Positions 24,087 through 38,185 of a stretch of 64,000 nt of DNA are shown here, piece by piece; position 1 is the stretch's first letter; each line of letters starts with the position of its first letter. The translations under genes were made by a program, and so were the position numbers. This DNA comes from Eudromia elegans (taxonomy: Eukaryota; Chordata; Aves; Tinamiformes; Tinamidae): positions 7,533,851-7,597,850 of the forward strand of contig PTEX01000015.1 of the NCBI GenBank assembly GCA_003342815.1, given 5' to 3'. The notes beneath the pieces are model-generated. The model was given only the letters and a program-made list of their open reading frames with translations, made no database searches and had not been told where the DNA came from.

Positions 24087-27000
24087 CAGGCATGTTTATT
24101 TTACTACTCTAGCCATAGCCTAAAAATAAAGACTAAAAATAAGCACATTCACTGCATATTTTAATCTTGCCGCGCTCTTTACATACTAGGTCCAGTTACC
24201 TTCATGCTACGCAACCGCCTAGGGACATCCATCCCAAATCCAAGCTCACTTTTTTCTCTTGTAGAGCACCAAGAAAACTGTATAAAATATCTTTCTGCAC
24301 TACAGAACTTTCTACAGATAAAATGTTTCATTTCAGTATAGTGAAGGTACACCATCTGTATGATGCAGATGTGAACTAGACAGATGCAACCCTGTGATGC
24401 ATTCCTTTTCCAACAAAACAAGGATCCTGCTTTGTGCAAAGATCTGCTAACACTTTATCTGTAATTCTGTGCATGATTTTGAGCATCCACATTCAAGAAA
24501 AGAAAACCCATAATAGAAGAGGTACTTGTAATAGAAGATGGTTATGAGGATTATAAAAGAAGAGGAAAAGAAAGAAGCCAAATGAAACTTGAGCAAGCAT
24601 AAAAGAGATCAATGCCTGTCAGCGAGAAGAGGCATTTAAACAGTGTGCCAGCCTTTCTGTGGGGAAAAAAATAGATAAAACAAATGTCTTGTGAGCTAGA
24701 AAAAAAAAAAAGAAAAAAATACCATTTACTTTAAAGTAGAGCTTGATTAAATTCACTAACCTCACAACTAAAATTCAAAGCTCTAAAGTTCTATTATTAA
24801 CAGATTTGCTTTTTCTTCTTTCTGACATGCTTACCATTTCACATTTTGTTTTGAAGCACACAAGCAATAGTGCTATTGCTATTGTAGTGTTACTATTATT
24901 AAGCGGGATGATTTAAATTTAAAAAATGTAACGAACACTATCTTATCTATGGATCTGCTGTCAATCTCCTTATGTTAGCAGAAATATTCCTGCTTATTTC
25001 TGTGGAGCTGAATTCAACTGAGAGAAGTGAATGTACAATAGCCGGAGGTTAAAGACAACATTTTCAAGCATGAATGTCTAAACATAGGCACCAAAGTACC
25101 TAACAGAATTTACAACAATGCCCAGGATTACTTCACTGACATTTAAATTTGAATATTTTTTCCCTCTGTGACTTGTTCAAACTGATACAAGTGGTCTCAA
25201 GCATAAGTGAAAAACATTGATTTTTGTCATTTTGTAAAAACTGTTGTGTTATTACAGTCAAATTATGAAAGTTTTTATATGCTATAAAGATTTATGTTTA
25301 TATCGTAGCATTCAGAGCACTGCCATTGATACGAAAAAATATCTCTAAAATCAAAAAGGAGAATAAAATCCACTTTTGTTGAGGTTCTTTAGTACTATGG
25401 TATAAGAATCAGTATTTTAGACGTAATATTTCAGTACAAAGAAATACATTTGAGAATTATTTTTATGAACAGATAAAAGTGTCATCAACAGTTCTAGACA
25501 GATTAGGTAAATTATACCCAAAAATATCCTCTTAATGTTTGTTTGCTTATGTTATTCTGTTTTGCTATATCAAAAAATTAGACTTAGCACTCTAGAGAAT
25601 GTTCTAAACATTCTAAAAGATAGAAAATTTGGGTTTCACTATATTATAAATTTAAGGTAGTCAAAAAAAGAGAAAAGTAGTTAGAGAAAATTCTGAAATC
25701 ATTTTCTAACAGTGTGGTTTTCCCCATCTGAAGTTTTGAAAATGTATTTAGTTCCTCTCCTAATATGTGGTATGATTTACTAAATAATAAGATAGTAAGT
25801 TATTGTTTTCTTTCTATTAAAGACAGATATATACAAAATCCCACATGGATTATTTGTAAAGGTAGAATTGCTTTTCAGCTCAATTACAGGCTGAGGTAGG
25901 CCTGAACATAACTTAGGGAATCTTGGACCTGCTGAATTCAATGCCTTCAAGTTTACCCCAGAGCAGAACTTTAACTTTCCATCTGAATGTAGGTATTATG
26001 AAAGTACCAAATGTAGAATTTTGCTACACCAGGAGTTTTTTGAAGAAATTACCAATTTTCCATGTAAGTGTTATAAATAAATGAAACCTACAGTATCAGA
26101 ATTTACCATTCTTGGAACAGTATTGTGCACAGTAAAGTAGAAAACCTATTTCACTCTTCTAAAAAGAGTGCACATACACTCCAAAACTACGTGTATTTAT
26201 AAGTATATTTAAAAAAAAATACTACATGAAGTGGTCATAAAATCCAAAATGTCCTTAATTCTGAATCATATAACTGATTTGTCTTGAATTCCTCATATTC
26301 CTTTTTCTGGTCTAGCCGTGATAAAGCCCACAGTTACTGGAGTCTATTTACTTATTTCCTGGCTTCTAGACATTTAGAAATTATTTTATATACACCTGTA
26401 ATATTCTTTGTTTTTTTGGTAATAATATATTTATCTTTCGTTCTATCCTTTCTTATAATATAATAATGACAAAATAATCCAATGTGATGTAGTGTCCAGT
26501 TTTACTCTACAGTGGTTGCCTACTTCATAGTCAAAAATCTGAAAAGTTCATTCAATATTTATTTTATATTATTATTAATTTAAATCTTAATAAAAATTTC
26601 TGCCCATTTCTGTAGCCTTTTATGTGTGTGTTGCCCCTTAGAAACCTCATAATACAGGTTTTGCTTAAATTTTAGGCTTTCTTCACCCATGGGAGCTTTA
26701 GCACCTGCTGTTTTTTTCCAAATTCATGTGATCATTTTTTTTTCCACAAGAATAAAGCAACTAAAAGAAAAGCAGAACTAGAAGTGTCTTTTAGCAAAAA
26801 ATAAATTTCTCTTGCTGTTTAGTGTAGGGTGGATTTAAAACTAACAGTCCTTTTATGTCCCTTCGAAGGAGGCACATAGAATGTTTAATTTTATGTCATA
26901 GCAAATAATGTGCCAGTTATGTGCCGTTCATGTGCTGGGTAAAATGCTAAAGAACAAATAACTTAGATGACATCATGAGACAAATTCTATATCATGATTT

Positions 27001-30000
27001 GCAGAAACATATAGTGGAAAATTACCATAGGCAATATGTGAAACCTGAGGTTGTCTCTTCTGGAGGTCATCTCCTGTCTGGAAAATTGTATGTCTCTCTT
27101 CCCACAAACATATGGTGAAGCCCAGAAATAAACACATTGATTTACACCTATACTCACAGTGCCACTCATCATATAAATTTTCTCAGGAAGAACTGCTATA
27201 AGTTCTGCCTATAACGAATGGGAAGACCTGGACTTTTTTTCCTTACTTCCTGCTGCCTCTGCGCTAGGCTGCTTTTTATCAGGCTTTATTATATTTCAGC
27301 AGCGCACTATCCTTCTGTGCCATACAAATATGAATAATTGAAGGAACTGTGATTATTCCTCTTTCCCTTTCTCTCTTGTGCAGTGTATATAATGATTTAT
27401 TAATGACTTTTTTTGTTATAAAAATATAATTTAGATGAACTGTTTTTTGTTGAGAGAACTGTTACAGGCTGGTTCTGTGTGACTGATATGAGATAAAGAT
27501 AGGATATACAAGACTTTAAGTCTCATTGAAAGATTTTGCAGAACAGGCCTTGCAATGCCATTTTACTGGAAACAGGAGCACAGCTGATCTGTCAGTTACT
27601 TTCAGAATCTTATGCAGCCTCCAAACTCATGGAGGTAAAAGTTGCCACAATGAACTGCTCCTTCAACACTGGCATGAAGCTTACATCCCACCAAACAATA
27701 TTAATAGGGAACTTTAGGTGCCTCTGAGGCTAGCACTTACCCAGTATGAACACATGCCATGTCAGATTTCTAAGACTGCCTATAATCCATGATTAGAGAC
27801 GGATGTTCTTTTTAAGTCAAAACCACAATAACAGAATGCTGTGGAAGGAGAAAAATTAACTAATGAGAGTTCAGTGTATGGAATGAAGTATATTCAAAAG
27901 AATTGGATAACATTTCAGAGGAGATCACTCTGCTTCCAGTGGCAGAGCAATTCTGTCAAGAGGGCAACGCTGTATTTCCATTTCTGCCCCTGTCCTTCAG
28001 GCAACTCATTCTTCCATGCATCTATTTCCTCTTCCACTTCATATCAGTCTTTTTTTTCAAAAATTGATTGTTTTTCAGCAAATGTTTGAACTGTGTTTAT
28101 CACAGTGAAACTATGATTTCAGCAAGGGTCCCTACATGAATACTACTAATAACAGGATCACATTAGTAATTTGGAATACAGATTTATCACTTGAGAACTG
28201 TAGAAGTTATTTTGGAAGATGGACTCGTGTAGAATAATAGTTGTATTACTAAAATATAAATTGCTAGTTTGATGCAGAAATTATGGAGCACAGTCCTGTG
28301 TCCTGTTATGTTAGTGTAGATGATCATAATGCTTTCTTCAGGCATTAAAATCAATGAATCAATGCATAGTAATGTGGTGTTTTTTCTTCCCTATGTTTTC
28401 TATTAAATTTAAATGGCATTAGATTTTTATACATCATAAATGCAATGTTAATATGTGACAATTCTGCAATATGGTGGAGCTAATGCCTGAGGAAAACCTT
28501 TTTTCTTTAGAAATTCATTCCTCTCAGAGGGCTTATTTTGCAAGTTTAACATTGAATTTACATGAGATTTTGGGACGTCTTTTTTTTCTATTAAAATCAA
28601 TAAATGTTAATATGCAGAACTATTCCCTTGAATAAATCTAATATTTACATTTTAATAGGACATTATTTAGTATGTCAAGAAGAAATAAATTTTAAACCAG
28701 TACTAGTTGTAAAGCAAAATGGTTAAGTAATGTTTAACACCTATTGTTGTTAAAGATGACAACGCTAATAATTTCCTCCAGAGTTTCCACATCTGTATCC
28801 CGAGTTGTCTTTACATCATAATGCTCACATTTACTTTCAATACACCATCCCTTGTAGACTGTTAAGAACTTTCTAGTAAATATTTTTCCTCCCTTCTCAT
28901 TTTTTAAACTTGCATATTCCAAAAGAATCAGAGTTTTCCTATAACTCCTAACTGGCAGAAAGCTCAAATGCTTCGTATTTTTCTGGGTGCATGATATTGT
29001 CATTCATCATGCCAGAGAAGTATGGAAATAGTCCCATATTTCATTTTGTTATATCAGTCTAGCAGTAATGGGAACGTCTTTGACGCAATTCCCTACTTTA
29101 ATGGAATTGTGGTTACCCTCTATCTCGAGGTTTCAAAACTCACTTCATGCTCACAATAACTCTCAAACTTGATGATGCCAGCTACATTTTATTGCTCTAT
29201 TCAGACTAAAATATTACTACAAAAGCTATACTTTCAATGCTGTGCATATCACCTGTAGTTTAATAATTTGTTTTTGAAGTTCTTTGTCAGCTCTATACAT
29301 TTGAGGCACTCCTACATTAAAATACAAATGGAAAATTGCATTTTAAAGCAAGTAATTTACTTAGAAGTATGTAAATTGCATATGAGATTTAATAGTAACT
29401 TAGAAAGTATCATCAAAGTAATAAGATTAAAATAAGAGTGTGTGTGAAATTTCAAACTAAAAAAAGAAAAATTATCCAGAGTTAAAGATAGAAGTTATTT
29501 TGTTATACTGTGAGACAAGATGACAAAAAAAGAAAAAGCTGCTAAATTGACTATGATTACATCCAAATGTGTTTGAAGGCTCAGTATGGAAACCCTCTGA
29601 ACATTTAAGCATATAGTATTTAGAAAATACTGCAAAACTATTTTTTAGTACCACATTTTGAAATGATGCCCAAAACCTTATAATGATGATTTACTTGATT
29701 TTATGATCCTTCATCACTATTTCTTAGAGCAAGGATAGTGCTTCTTATCTATCCGTCTGCAACCATGTAAAATCTGTTTTACTAAGGAGACTTTAATCTC
29801 CTATGGTGAGAACAGATCTTATTCTTCCTTAGGATTTATGGAAGAACACTTTAGGTATTTATCAGCAATTTCTTAAGCAATGCACAATGAAGAATGTTAA
29901 CCAAAAAGACATTGTGACATTCCTAAAACAGAAAGGAACTACTTGCTATAAAGATTTTGCTCCTGGTTAAAAAAAAAAAAAAGAAAAAAAATTAATAATA

Positions 30001-33000
30001 ATAATAATTATTTATTCAGGTCTTCTGAAATAGTCAAGAAATTCCAAATGTTGTTATCACTTGATCATCCATGCATTTTTCATCAAGATTTAAATGGACA
30101 TCTCCTAGTGTAGAGAGACTCCTAATTTATTTGAAAGTTAATCAGAAAACCATCTGGAACAGACTCACAATAAGTGATTAGGTGTGATTCATAAAAATCA
30201 CATTACACATTTTCCTGGTCATTATTAGTATTTTACTTGCATGTGTTAAGAAATGAAACATAGCTCATTCTTATTCCAAAGCACTGGGCCACCCTATGAT
30301 CCTAACAATCGTGCTGCATAGATGATCCATGAAAATGTGCAATTTCACCATGTGAACATGTTCAATTACCTGGCGGCACAGTCAAGAAATGGAAAAAGTA
30401 GCTCTTTGTAACAGGATAATGACAAAGTTGTCCTGTATCAGTCAGTATTTAGGCATATTATATGATCACCAAAAGATTTGTAAGGAAAGTATTTAGCTAC
30501 AGAAAAAAAAAACCTACTTATTTTTTAAAAAAATAAAATTCCTAGAACAAATCAAAATATGTTCAGTATTCTTAATTCAGATCAGAATGTTTTGGGGGGT
30601 AATTTTTCAACTGATATCCTAACTTACTTGATGTTAATGACACCATTACCTTTACCTTGAATTGGTTCAGATTTCAGTCTTGAGACTTTCTGATGGATTT
30701 TTTTTTTAATCACAGAAAAGTTAGTAAATATTAAGTTGCCTCCTGATATTCTGAAGGCAACCACAAGATAATATTTCTCCTTTGTATTGTTATAGCATCA
30801 GTACTATTTCATTACTGCTGCTGTAGTGCTTCTATTTTAGATATAGTAAATTAAACAGTAACTGTCTCTACACATTAATTTTTTATTATGCTTATTTTTA
30901 AAACTCTTCATAAACATTAGCACTAGTCCTAGAAAGTAACCTACAGAAAGCCCTAGAGATACACAAAAATTTACTATTCTCAATCTTTTGGTGTGAAAAG
31001 GCTTTAGTGTAGTAGCTTTCAAAGAAGCTATCCACACAATGACGAGGAGAACATGCTTCAGGTTAAGCCAAAATTGACTAATGAATTTATATTGATATAA
31101 CCCCACATTCCTTCCACATAGTTAAAAGGAGAAAAATAAAAAAGAAGAAGAAAAATATATCATAAATCTAGATTACATGCTTCATATATAGTCTTTTCTA
31201 TTTGAATCCTTAGTCCCACTTGGTAGGACAACATAGAAAAAGCACATTTTTTTATTCCACACTAAGATTTCAGGTTTATTTAATACGGAATAATGTTGAA
31301 AACATGTTATTAAATCAGAAAGATAGATTAGCTTTCAGTATGTGTCCTAATGTATATCCTCAGTGTAAATCAGGGAGAAACTATATTCACATGTAGAAAA
31401 ACTACAGCAAGCAAACAACAGCAAATTCCTTCTCATGCCGGATTTTTTGTGGCTTTTTTTGCTATAGTTGTTTCCACATATATTTTGAACTAATGAACTG
31501 TAATTATAATTTGCTAGGCATTATTATTGTTTTTATGCAGTCAGCCAGCAAAAGCCTAGTGTTCTTCCTTAAATTCAAACATATGTTCCTAAAGACTGCA
31601 CTTGAAGGCCCTTGAAATGAGGACTTCACTTGGATTAGCTCAATGAGACCTGCTGGTTTAACAAAGAGCAGCTCAGTGAGGCAGAAAGGCTTCCCTCAAG
31701 GCCAAGTGGCCCCCTCATGCTAGTAATGAGTGTGACAATCCTCGTCTCTACCCGTTGTTTATATTTATCACTTCAGTTTATTCTCCCAGAAGTGTTTTAA
31801 ATTCTGGAATTTATACTAAAATACATTAAGATGCAGAAAACTCCAGTCAGGCTGAACAACACCGAAAACAGCTTGGGGCTTTAAATCCCTTTGCATAGTT
31901 CCTTGCACCAGATCTTACTTGCTCCAAAGCCATTTCTCTTCACTGGGTGCAAGTAACCTTATGTCAGCCAGAAAGGCTACTGTAATTCCTGCTTAAAGTG
32001 AAGGGGAGACAGTGAAACAGGGGAACAACCCATCATGAAAATGTCTAGCCTGTAATCTCCCCAATGTCTTTTTCTTCTGATGATGATCCTTCTGAGTAAG
32101 GAGCAGGGGGAGATACAAGAACCTCCATGAAAATCCCACAGCAGTGGATATTTTTTCCTCACTGCTTTCTTGGCTTTAGGCAGTATTGCTAATCGCAAAC
32201 CCTGTGAAAATGATGATGAATAAATGATCTTCTCTCTTTTTATTCCTTCACTTGTAAAAGGTATCTCATGAAAGTCATGAGGGTTTTCTTATTGAAAATG
32301 AACAGTACATTTACATGAACAAAATACATTTTCATGAACTTTGTTTGCTTTCTGGTTTGTAAGTCATTCAGTGAAGCTTTTCTGGCAAGAGTTTTAAGAA
32401 AAGAAAAGATGAGGTTTTGGATCATTTTTGTATCACCAAGGAACTGGAAAGCTGACCAAGCTGTAAGAAGTTAATAAGACATAAAAACTGGTGTTTCCAC
32501 AGTTACAGACCATCAAGTAGCTATGATGCAGACATTTTCTACATCACGATGCTCATGATTTCTTCATGTGGTTAATATTGTTTCTCCAGTATGTCAGATC
32601 ACCCAACAAGGCTTGTGCACTTGATGACATTTCTATTATCTTAGATGTATGTTAGATATTTTTTAATTGGCTCTGCAGAGGATCTTGCAGAGTCAAATCA
32701 TTGCTTTTGACATGCAAATCCTTTCTTCAGTATATCTAGCAGCAATTCTAATTCTTTAAGGCTATAAGCACTTGTTTCTCCATAATTATATTGTGTGCTG
32801 GTATTCTTTTAATTTTGTTGTCATTAATTTTTGTTGTCTTCTAGAAAATAAAATCAAAAACCCACTAGGAAAGTGCTCTGCCACAATTATTTTATTAAGA
32901 AGAGAAAAAGAAGTTCAGGGGTTCCTTTCAGCTATTGTTGTCCTGTGCTGTAAAAGAGTGTGGAGAGAGCCCAAAAGCTTAGCCGACTTTTTAAATATAA

Positions 33001-35922
33001 CTTGCTATAGCGTGTTCACACGATGAGTGTGAATGTGAGTTTTTAATCTCAGATCTTTCCTGGTCCCATGGAGGAACATACTGCCAAAAGGGTGTCAACT
33101 ATACACTCAGGGCATACGGGTATGTGGGTCTGAACTAGACCTGCTGGGGAAATGTGGGGGTGGCTTAGCATTGCAATGAAATGCAGCTTTCTGACGTGGT
33201 TTATCAGGGGCCTCCTGGAAACTGGAGGTGAGTTTTAACAGCAGGTTCTATCATATTGGACTACACCACTTCCAGGGAAGGCTGTTCCTGTCTTCTACTT
33301 CCATGCAATTCCTTTGCTGAAGATGTGGATCAAGTGGCATAAAACTAAGAGCTGTTTGTCATTTAGGTGTTCAGCTGCTGTGGAGTAAACTTCAATTGCT
33401 TCTGCTGTCATGTAAATGCTTTCTTTCCATAAATTCAGCAGCGCAGAGGCATTTATTGTGGTTAATGTCTACCTCCTGGATTCTCATGGAGATGCATTTA
33501 TTAACCCTGTGTAGGATATATATATATTTTCCCCTGTTAGCTTTTTAGAAGACTCCTGACTTCACACAGTGCTGAGCTGCTACAAAAGGCACTGGATTCT
33601 CTCAGTTCCTCCATGCTCCTCAGTTTGCAGTCTCAGGTCCTGCTCTAGGAGTGTGAGTGGACCTTCTCCTACTCTCCAATCTTGATTTAGCACCATGGAA
33701 GCTCATACTTGCACTAGGTCTTCCCAAGGGGACTGGGAGAGGATACAGCCACAGTCTGCAAACAAATCAGCCACTTTGGAACCAGAAAGCCAGAAAGCCC
33801 AGGGATCTTCTTGCATTTCTTTATCTGTGCAAAGCTATCACACAAGGTTTCTTGTACAGAAAATGTAACAGTCAGATTAAAGAAGATTGGATGAATATTC
33901 CCCCCTCCATCCCCCACTAAGTAAGAACGTTGTTAAAACGATAGATCTGAGGCTTTTTAATTCAGTTGCTTCTCTTTCTGGTTAAATTACAATTGCTGAT
34001 TTCCCTCGTGCTCCTTCTCATCCCTTCAGAATGTCTTATTTCACATGAGTCAGCCAGCAGAGAAGCAGGTCTACCATGCATACCATGCATACATATTTTT
34101 TTAATAGTAACACTTCTGGCAAAAGCTAAATGTTGCAATGAGCTGTAGTTGTATAGCCATTTGTGTGACATTCTCGCAGATAGCAAATACATTGATAATT
34201 AATTCAGGTTTAAAGGATTTGAGTCATGAAAATCAATGCAGATTTACTGCAGTTGAGGGAGATATGGCTATTTGCATCCTTTGCAGGCCTTAGACCTCTG
34301 TAATAAGTTTGACATTTACATTTTAAACATCACAAATCCACAAAAGTGTTCTTAACTTTGCCAGAGTATTTCAGTAATGATACTCTTGGGATAATGATAC
34401 TGTAGGGATACATGTAGAGGTCACAATGCTCATGCCCTAAATCAGGAAAACAATTAACCACTAGACTTTTTGAAGTCATCCACATGCAGGAAAGTAATTA
34501 GGACTAGATCTTCACAGATAAAAAATTAGCTGCCAAAATGCATAGGTGGAATTTTCAAATAATGGCTAATAAGATTAGATGCCCAACTTATTTGGATTTC
34601 TTTGAAAATCTGACCTTTACAGCTTAATTTTAAGCTTTCCTATTACGGTCTAAGGGTGTGTAAAAACTGAAGTATGTACTTGAATGTGTTTCTTGTAAAA
34701 AAATCCTTCCTTAGACCAAACCTGAAAGTTAGTCATCTTAGGTCAAGAGATGGAAAATGCAGTAATCATTCTGAGTTAAGAGGTATTCTGTTGGTAAGTT
34801 CTGTGTAGCAGCAAGCTGAACAATACCTGTCGCAGCTGAGATTAGTTCAGGGAGAACATCTTTCACATGAGTTATTTCAAACACATAGAGATTGCATTGC
34901 AGAATTAAAATACCTTCCCCTAGCTGTGGTCTGTGAAGCAAGATAGGTTGCTAGTCCTTAAGCAAATCTCTGTGCTTCTGCTTAACTCAATTCCTCTCAT
35001 TTTTATGTTTATCTTCTTCTGCTCTTATGCCCTGTGACTTTTTGCAGTGGCACAACTAAATATCCACAATGACCTAAAAGAAAAGAGAAATTTGGAAAAT
35101 TGAGTAAAATTCTCCAAAACTCTGAATAAATTTACTCATCTGTGTCAAGCAGATGAAATTCATTGTTTAATGAACTGTCACACTGGACTGTTGTGGCCTT
35201 GGATAAATTAGAATTTCTGAATTATTCTTTACATTGACCACCATGAAAGCACAGGATAGCTCTTTGCTAATATAAGAATTTTGACCTTAATGTCCTCCAT
35301 GCTCCCCTGATTTCACCCAGGAGATCAAATGTTAGGTTCTTTGTACTGTGCATTTTCTAGTTCTCAATTTAGAAAGCCCATCGAGGAATAATAATACATG
35401 ATTGTGTAAACACAAAGTAAGAGTTCCCTTGATGGTAGGAATATGAATGAGAGACTCTGCCAACCATTTAATATCTGTCATGCATACCAATATATCTCCT
35501 GCAAATTTCTAATCCTTTTGCAAGACACTTTTAATTTTAGAGGATAGTTTTTAAAATATACAAGTTTCAGTTTTGTCTTTACTTATCCACTAAGTTCTCT
35601 TTCACTTGACCCTCAAGTCATCTTACTCTATGCATATACGAGTATATGGAATCAGTCATTTATTATTACAGCTTGTGTCACATATATCCTGGATGACAAC
35701 AGCGAGAGGAATGTTGGGAACCTTCCTATGGAATTGAACCATCACATGACACCATTTTTGCTTTTATGTTTTATTGTCTTTGAGAGTTTGGGCAGTTTGA
35801 TACTAATCTATCAGTTTAGGATTTATGGATGATAAAGTGACCACTCTGAGAAATGATAGAAGATAGAGGGCTATGTTCATCATTTTTGGGAAAGCAAAAG
35901 AAGAACGAGCTTTTTTAAATTA
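24087..35922. other. Unannotated AT-rich stretch, no recognised mobile element
   Basis: Nearly 12 kb with no exon, RNA gene or transposon that I can recognise. Minor features are an A-rich run with (AAT)n at about 29968-30013, a short duplication (TACCATGCA twice) at about 34072-34090 and a short TA repeat at about 33513-33525. Open frames such as 28734-29003, 30837-31106 (both minus) and 33657-33920 (plus) have no recognised domain. Confidence 0.5.
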
Positions 35923-36110
35923 TTTTTATTTTATTTTATTTTATTTTATTTTATTTTATTTTATTTTATTTTATTTTATTTTATTTTATTTTATTTTATT
36001 TTATTTTATTTTNTTTTTATTTTATTTTATTTTATTTTATTTTATTTTATTTTATTTTATTTTATTTTATTTTATTTTATTTTATTTTATTTTATTTTAT
36101 TTTATTTTTA
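35923..36110 (+). repeat. (TTTTA)n microsatellite with one N
   Basis: Pentanucleotide array of about 37 units, interrupted by a single N at 36013 beside a unit with an extra T. The N sits close to the centre. This suggests two assembled ends joined through an unresolved array, so the true length may differ. Its reverse complement is the motif of the array at 10.84 kb. Confidence 0.97.
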
Positions 36111-38157
36111 TAGCAATGCAAAACATATGGGATTCCAGTTCTATCCACTTCTATTTAGACCTATTTCCAGAAATAATCTCATCAGGTTAAGGCAACCTAG
36201 TAATAAATGATAATTTTGTAATGAATTGAAGTAGATCTAAGAGTAAAAGGTATTTTGCAATGGACTGGATTGACCTCAGCATTATGTAATAGTTGAATTT
36301 CCTCTCAGTTCTTTTTTTCTCTGAGGGAATGCAAATTGTCAATGCTTGTACATGGTCTCCATTATATTTAATGAAGAAAAAATATATTTGTTCCCAGATG
36401 CTTGCAATTTACCTCAAATATCTGCAAAGCAACATGCTACTAAGCTTCTACAACTGCAGATGAGAAAGTTGACTTCTAAATCATGTCAAAAGCTGAAATT
36501 TATTTAAGTTGGTCCTTGAATATGCAAACAAGCTAGGACTCATATAGTGCACAGTTTGTTTTCATATTTGATTATTTTTTACATTTGCAGAAAGCATAAT
36601 GCTTTGTAGTTCTTGCAATCCTGCCGAGAAACTGATTGAGACAATACAGATTTTACAAACATAATACCAAAGGTGCCAAAACAACCATGAGATGCATTTG
36701 TATTGTAATATTAACTTTTCAGCTCTGCTTGCAAATAGTGCAAAAGTTTTATATTATAAAATATGAACATATAATAACATTAAAATATAATAAAAGAAGG
36801 CACTGATGTTAAATGTAGTTCTGGTTTTTAAGGCTTGAATAGAATTATTTTTATCTGACATTATGAAACTTTTGTATGCTCTGTCCACTACAGTATATGT
36901 CTTTCCTTTTTATGGATTGAAAGATTTGTCTCTTGAGGTCCCAACTTGTCCTTTTGTAAAAGTAACCCAATTCCAAAGCACTGATTTGGTTGTTGCTTCC
37001 ATACATTTGAAATATTCCCTCTGGCCTATAGATTACATTGTGAAAGACTCTTTCATGTGCTGCATGTTTTTATTACCTGCATTGTCACTGCAGAACATGA
37101 GGAGAAAATAAAAAAAATCTTAAAAAAAAAATCTGTATCAAAAATTCTATTCGAAAGAATGTAAAGTAAAAGAATTAGAAAATAAAGTAGGCTTTGGTAC
37201 CTGTACTACTTATAGTCAAACACATATATATGGCAGTTTTGATAGAATTCTAATGCAGATTTATTACTGGAATCTACAACTCACTGTAAAATGCAGTCAA
37301 AAGAACAAATAAAGAGCAATGCAAAGGAAGTAAAAATGTCAGACAGCAAAATGTCTCTGTCTAAAAGCCTACCTGCTTACCGACTCACAAGTCTTTTAAT
37401 GAACTTTTTATGAAATTTCTAGAGTAGACAAAAATAATTACGAAAAAATGACCTTGAGGTTTATGCTGTGCTCAGAACAATGACATGTCCAATCACTATA
37501 GGGAAGGGTGGCAGATTGTGATTGATGTGTTCAGAAGAACTACAAAGTGAAGTGTATGAATGGTACCTTAGCTTTCTAACCATGTATGACAAATTTGGGC
37601 ACTGTGAGAAGCTCTTTATCCCCAGATGCTGTGAAAGCACATAGCAAATTTCATATGGATGAGCCTATGAGAAGACTACCTAAGGAGCTAATCTAAAATC
37701 TCATTTTCAGATTTGATTCTGGTGTTTCAGAAGAGAACATATCCCTGAATATAGATCTTATATCAGGAGGATTTGGACGTCAGTGATTAATACGAATTTC
37801 ATTTTTAGACACGTCGTGGGATTTCTATGGCATATATAAAATACTGAACTTGTTGAACAGCATATCCCATTTCAATTACTGTTTTAATGAAGAAATGACT
37901 TTTACAAGAAAAAAAAAAACTCTCATGATCTTAATATTATAAAAAGCTGCTTCTTTTTTCCCCCTGCCCCTTAAATCAGATGCATTTGGTTATACTCAGT
38001 GAAACAATAATGTTATCATTATCTTGCCAGGATGTACCATGTTTTGTAATGAAGATAACTATTCTTTTTGTCTTACTTTTATTTACCCCTGTGTAGCAAT
38101 ACTAGCATCTAAGGAAAGGGAAGTGTTTCAGTGAAGTCTGGTGATAGGATTTAGGGA
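36111..38157. other. Unannotated AT-rich stretch
   Basis: Unique AT-rich sequence with A-runs near 37108-37130 and 37910. No gene or mobile element is recognised. Confidence 0.5.
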
Positions 38158-38185
38158 AAACAAAACAAAACAAAACAAAAACAAA
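38158..38185 (+). repeat. (AAAAC)n microsatellite
   Basis: About five tandem units of AAAAC, slightly degenerate at the 3' end. Confidence 0.85.

Noticed and set aside
35873-36190. 105-codon frame on the plus strand
   Set aside because: Almost entirely the translated TTTTA array (repeating FYFIL), so not a gene.
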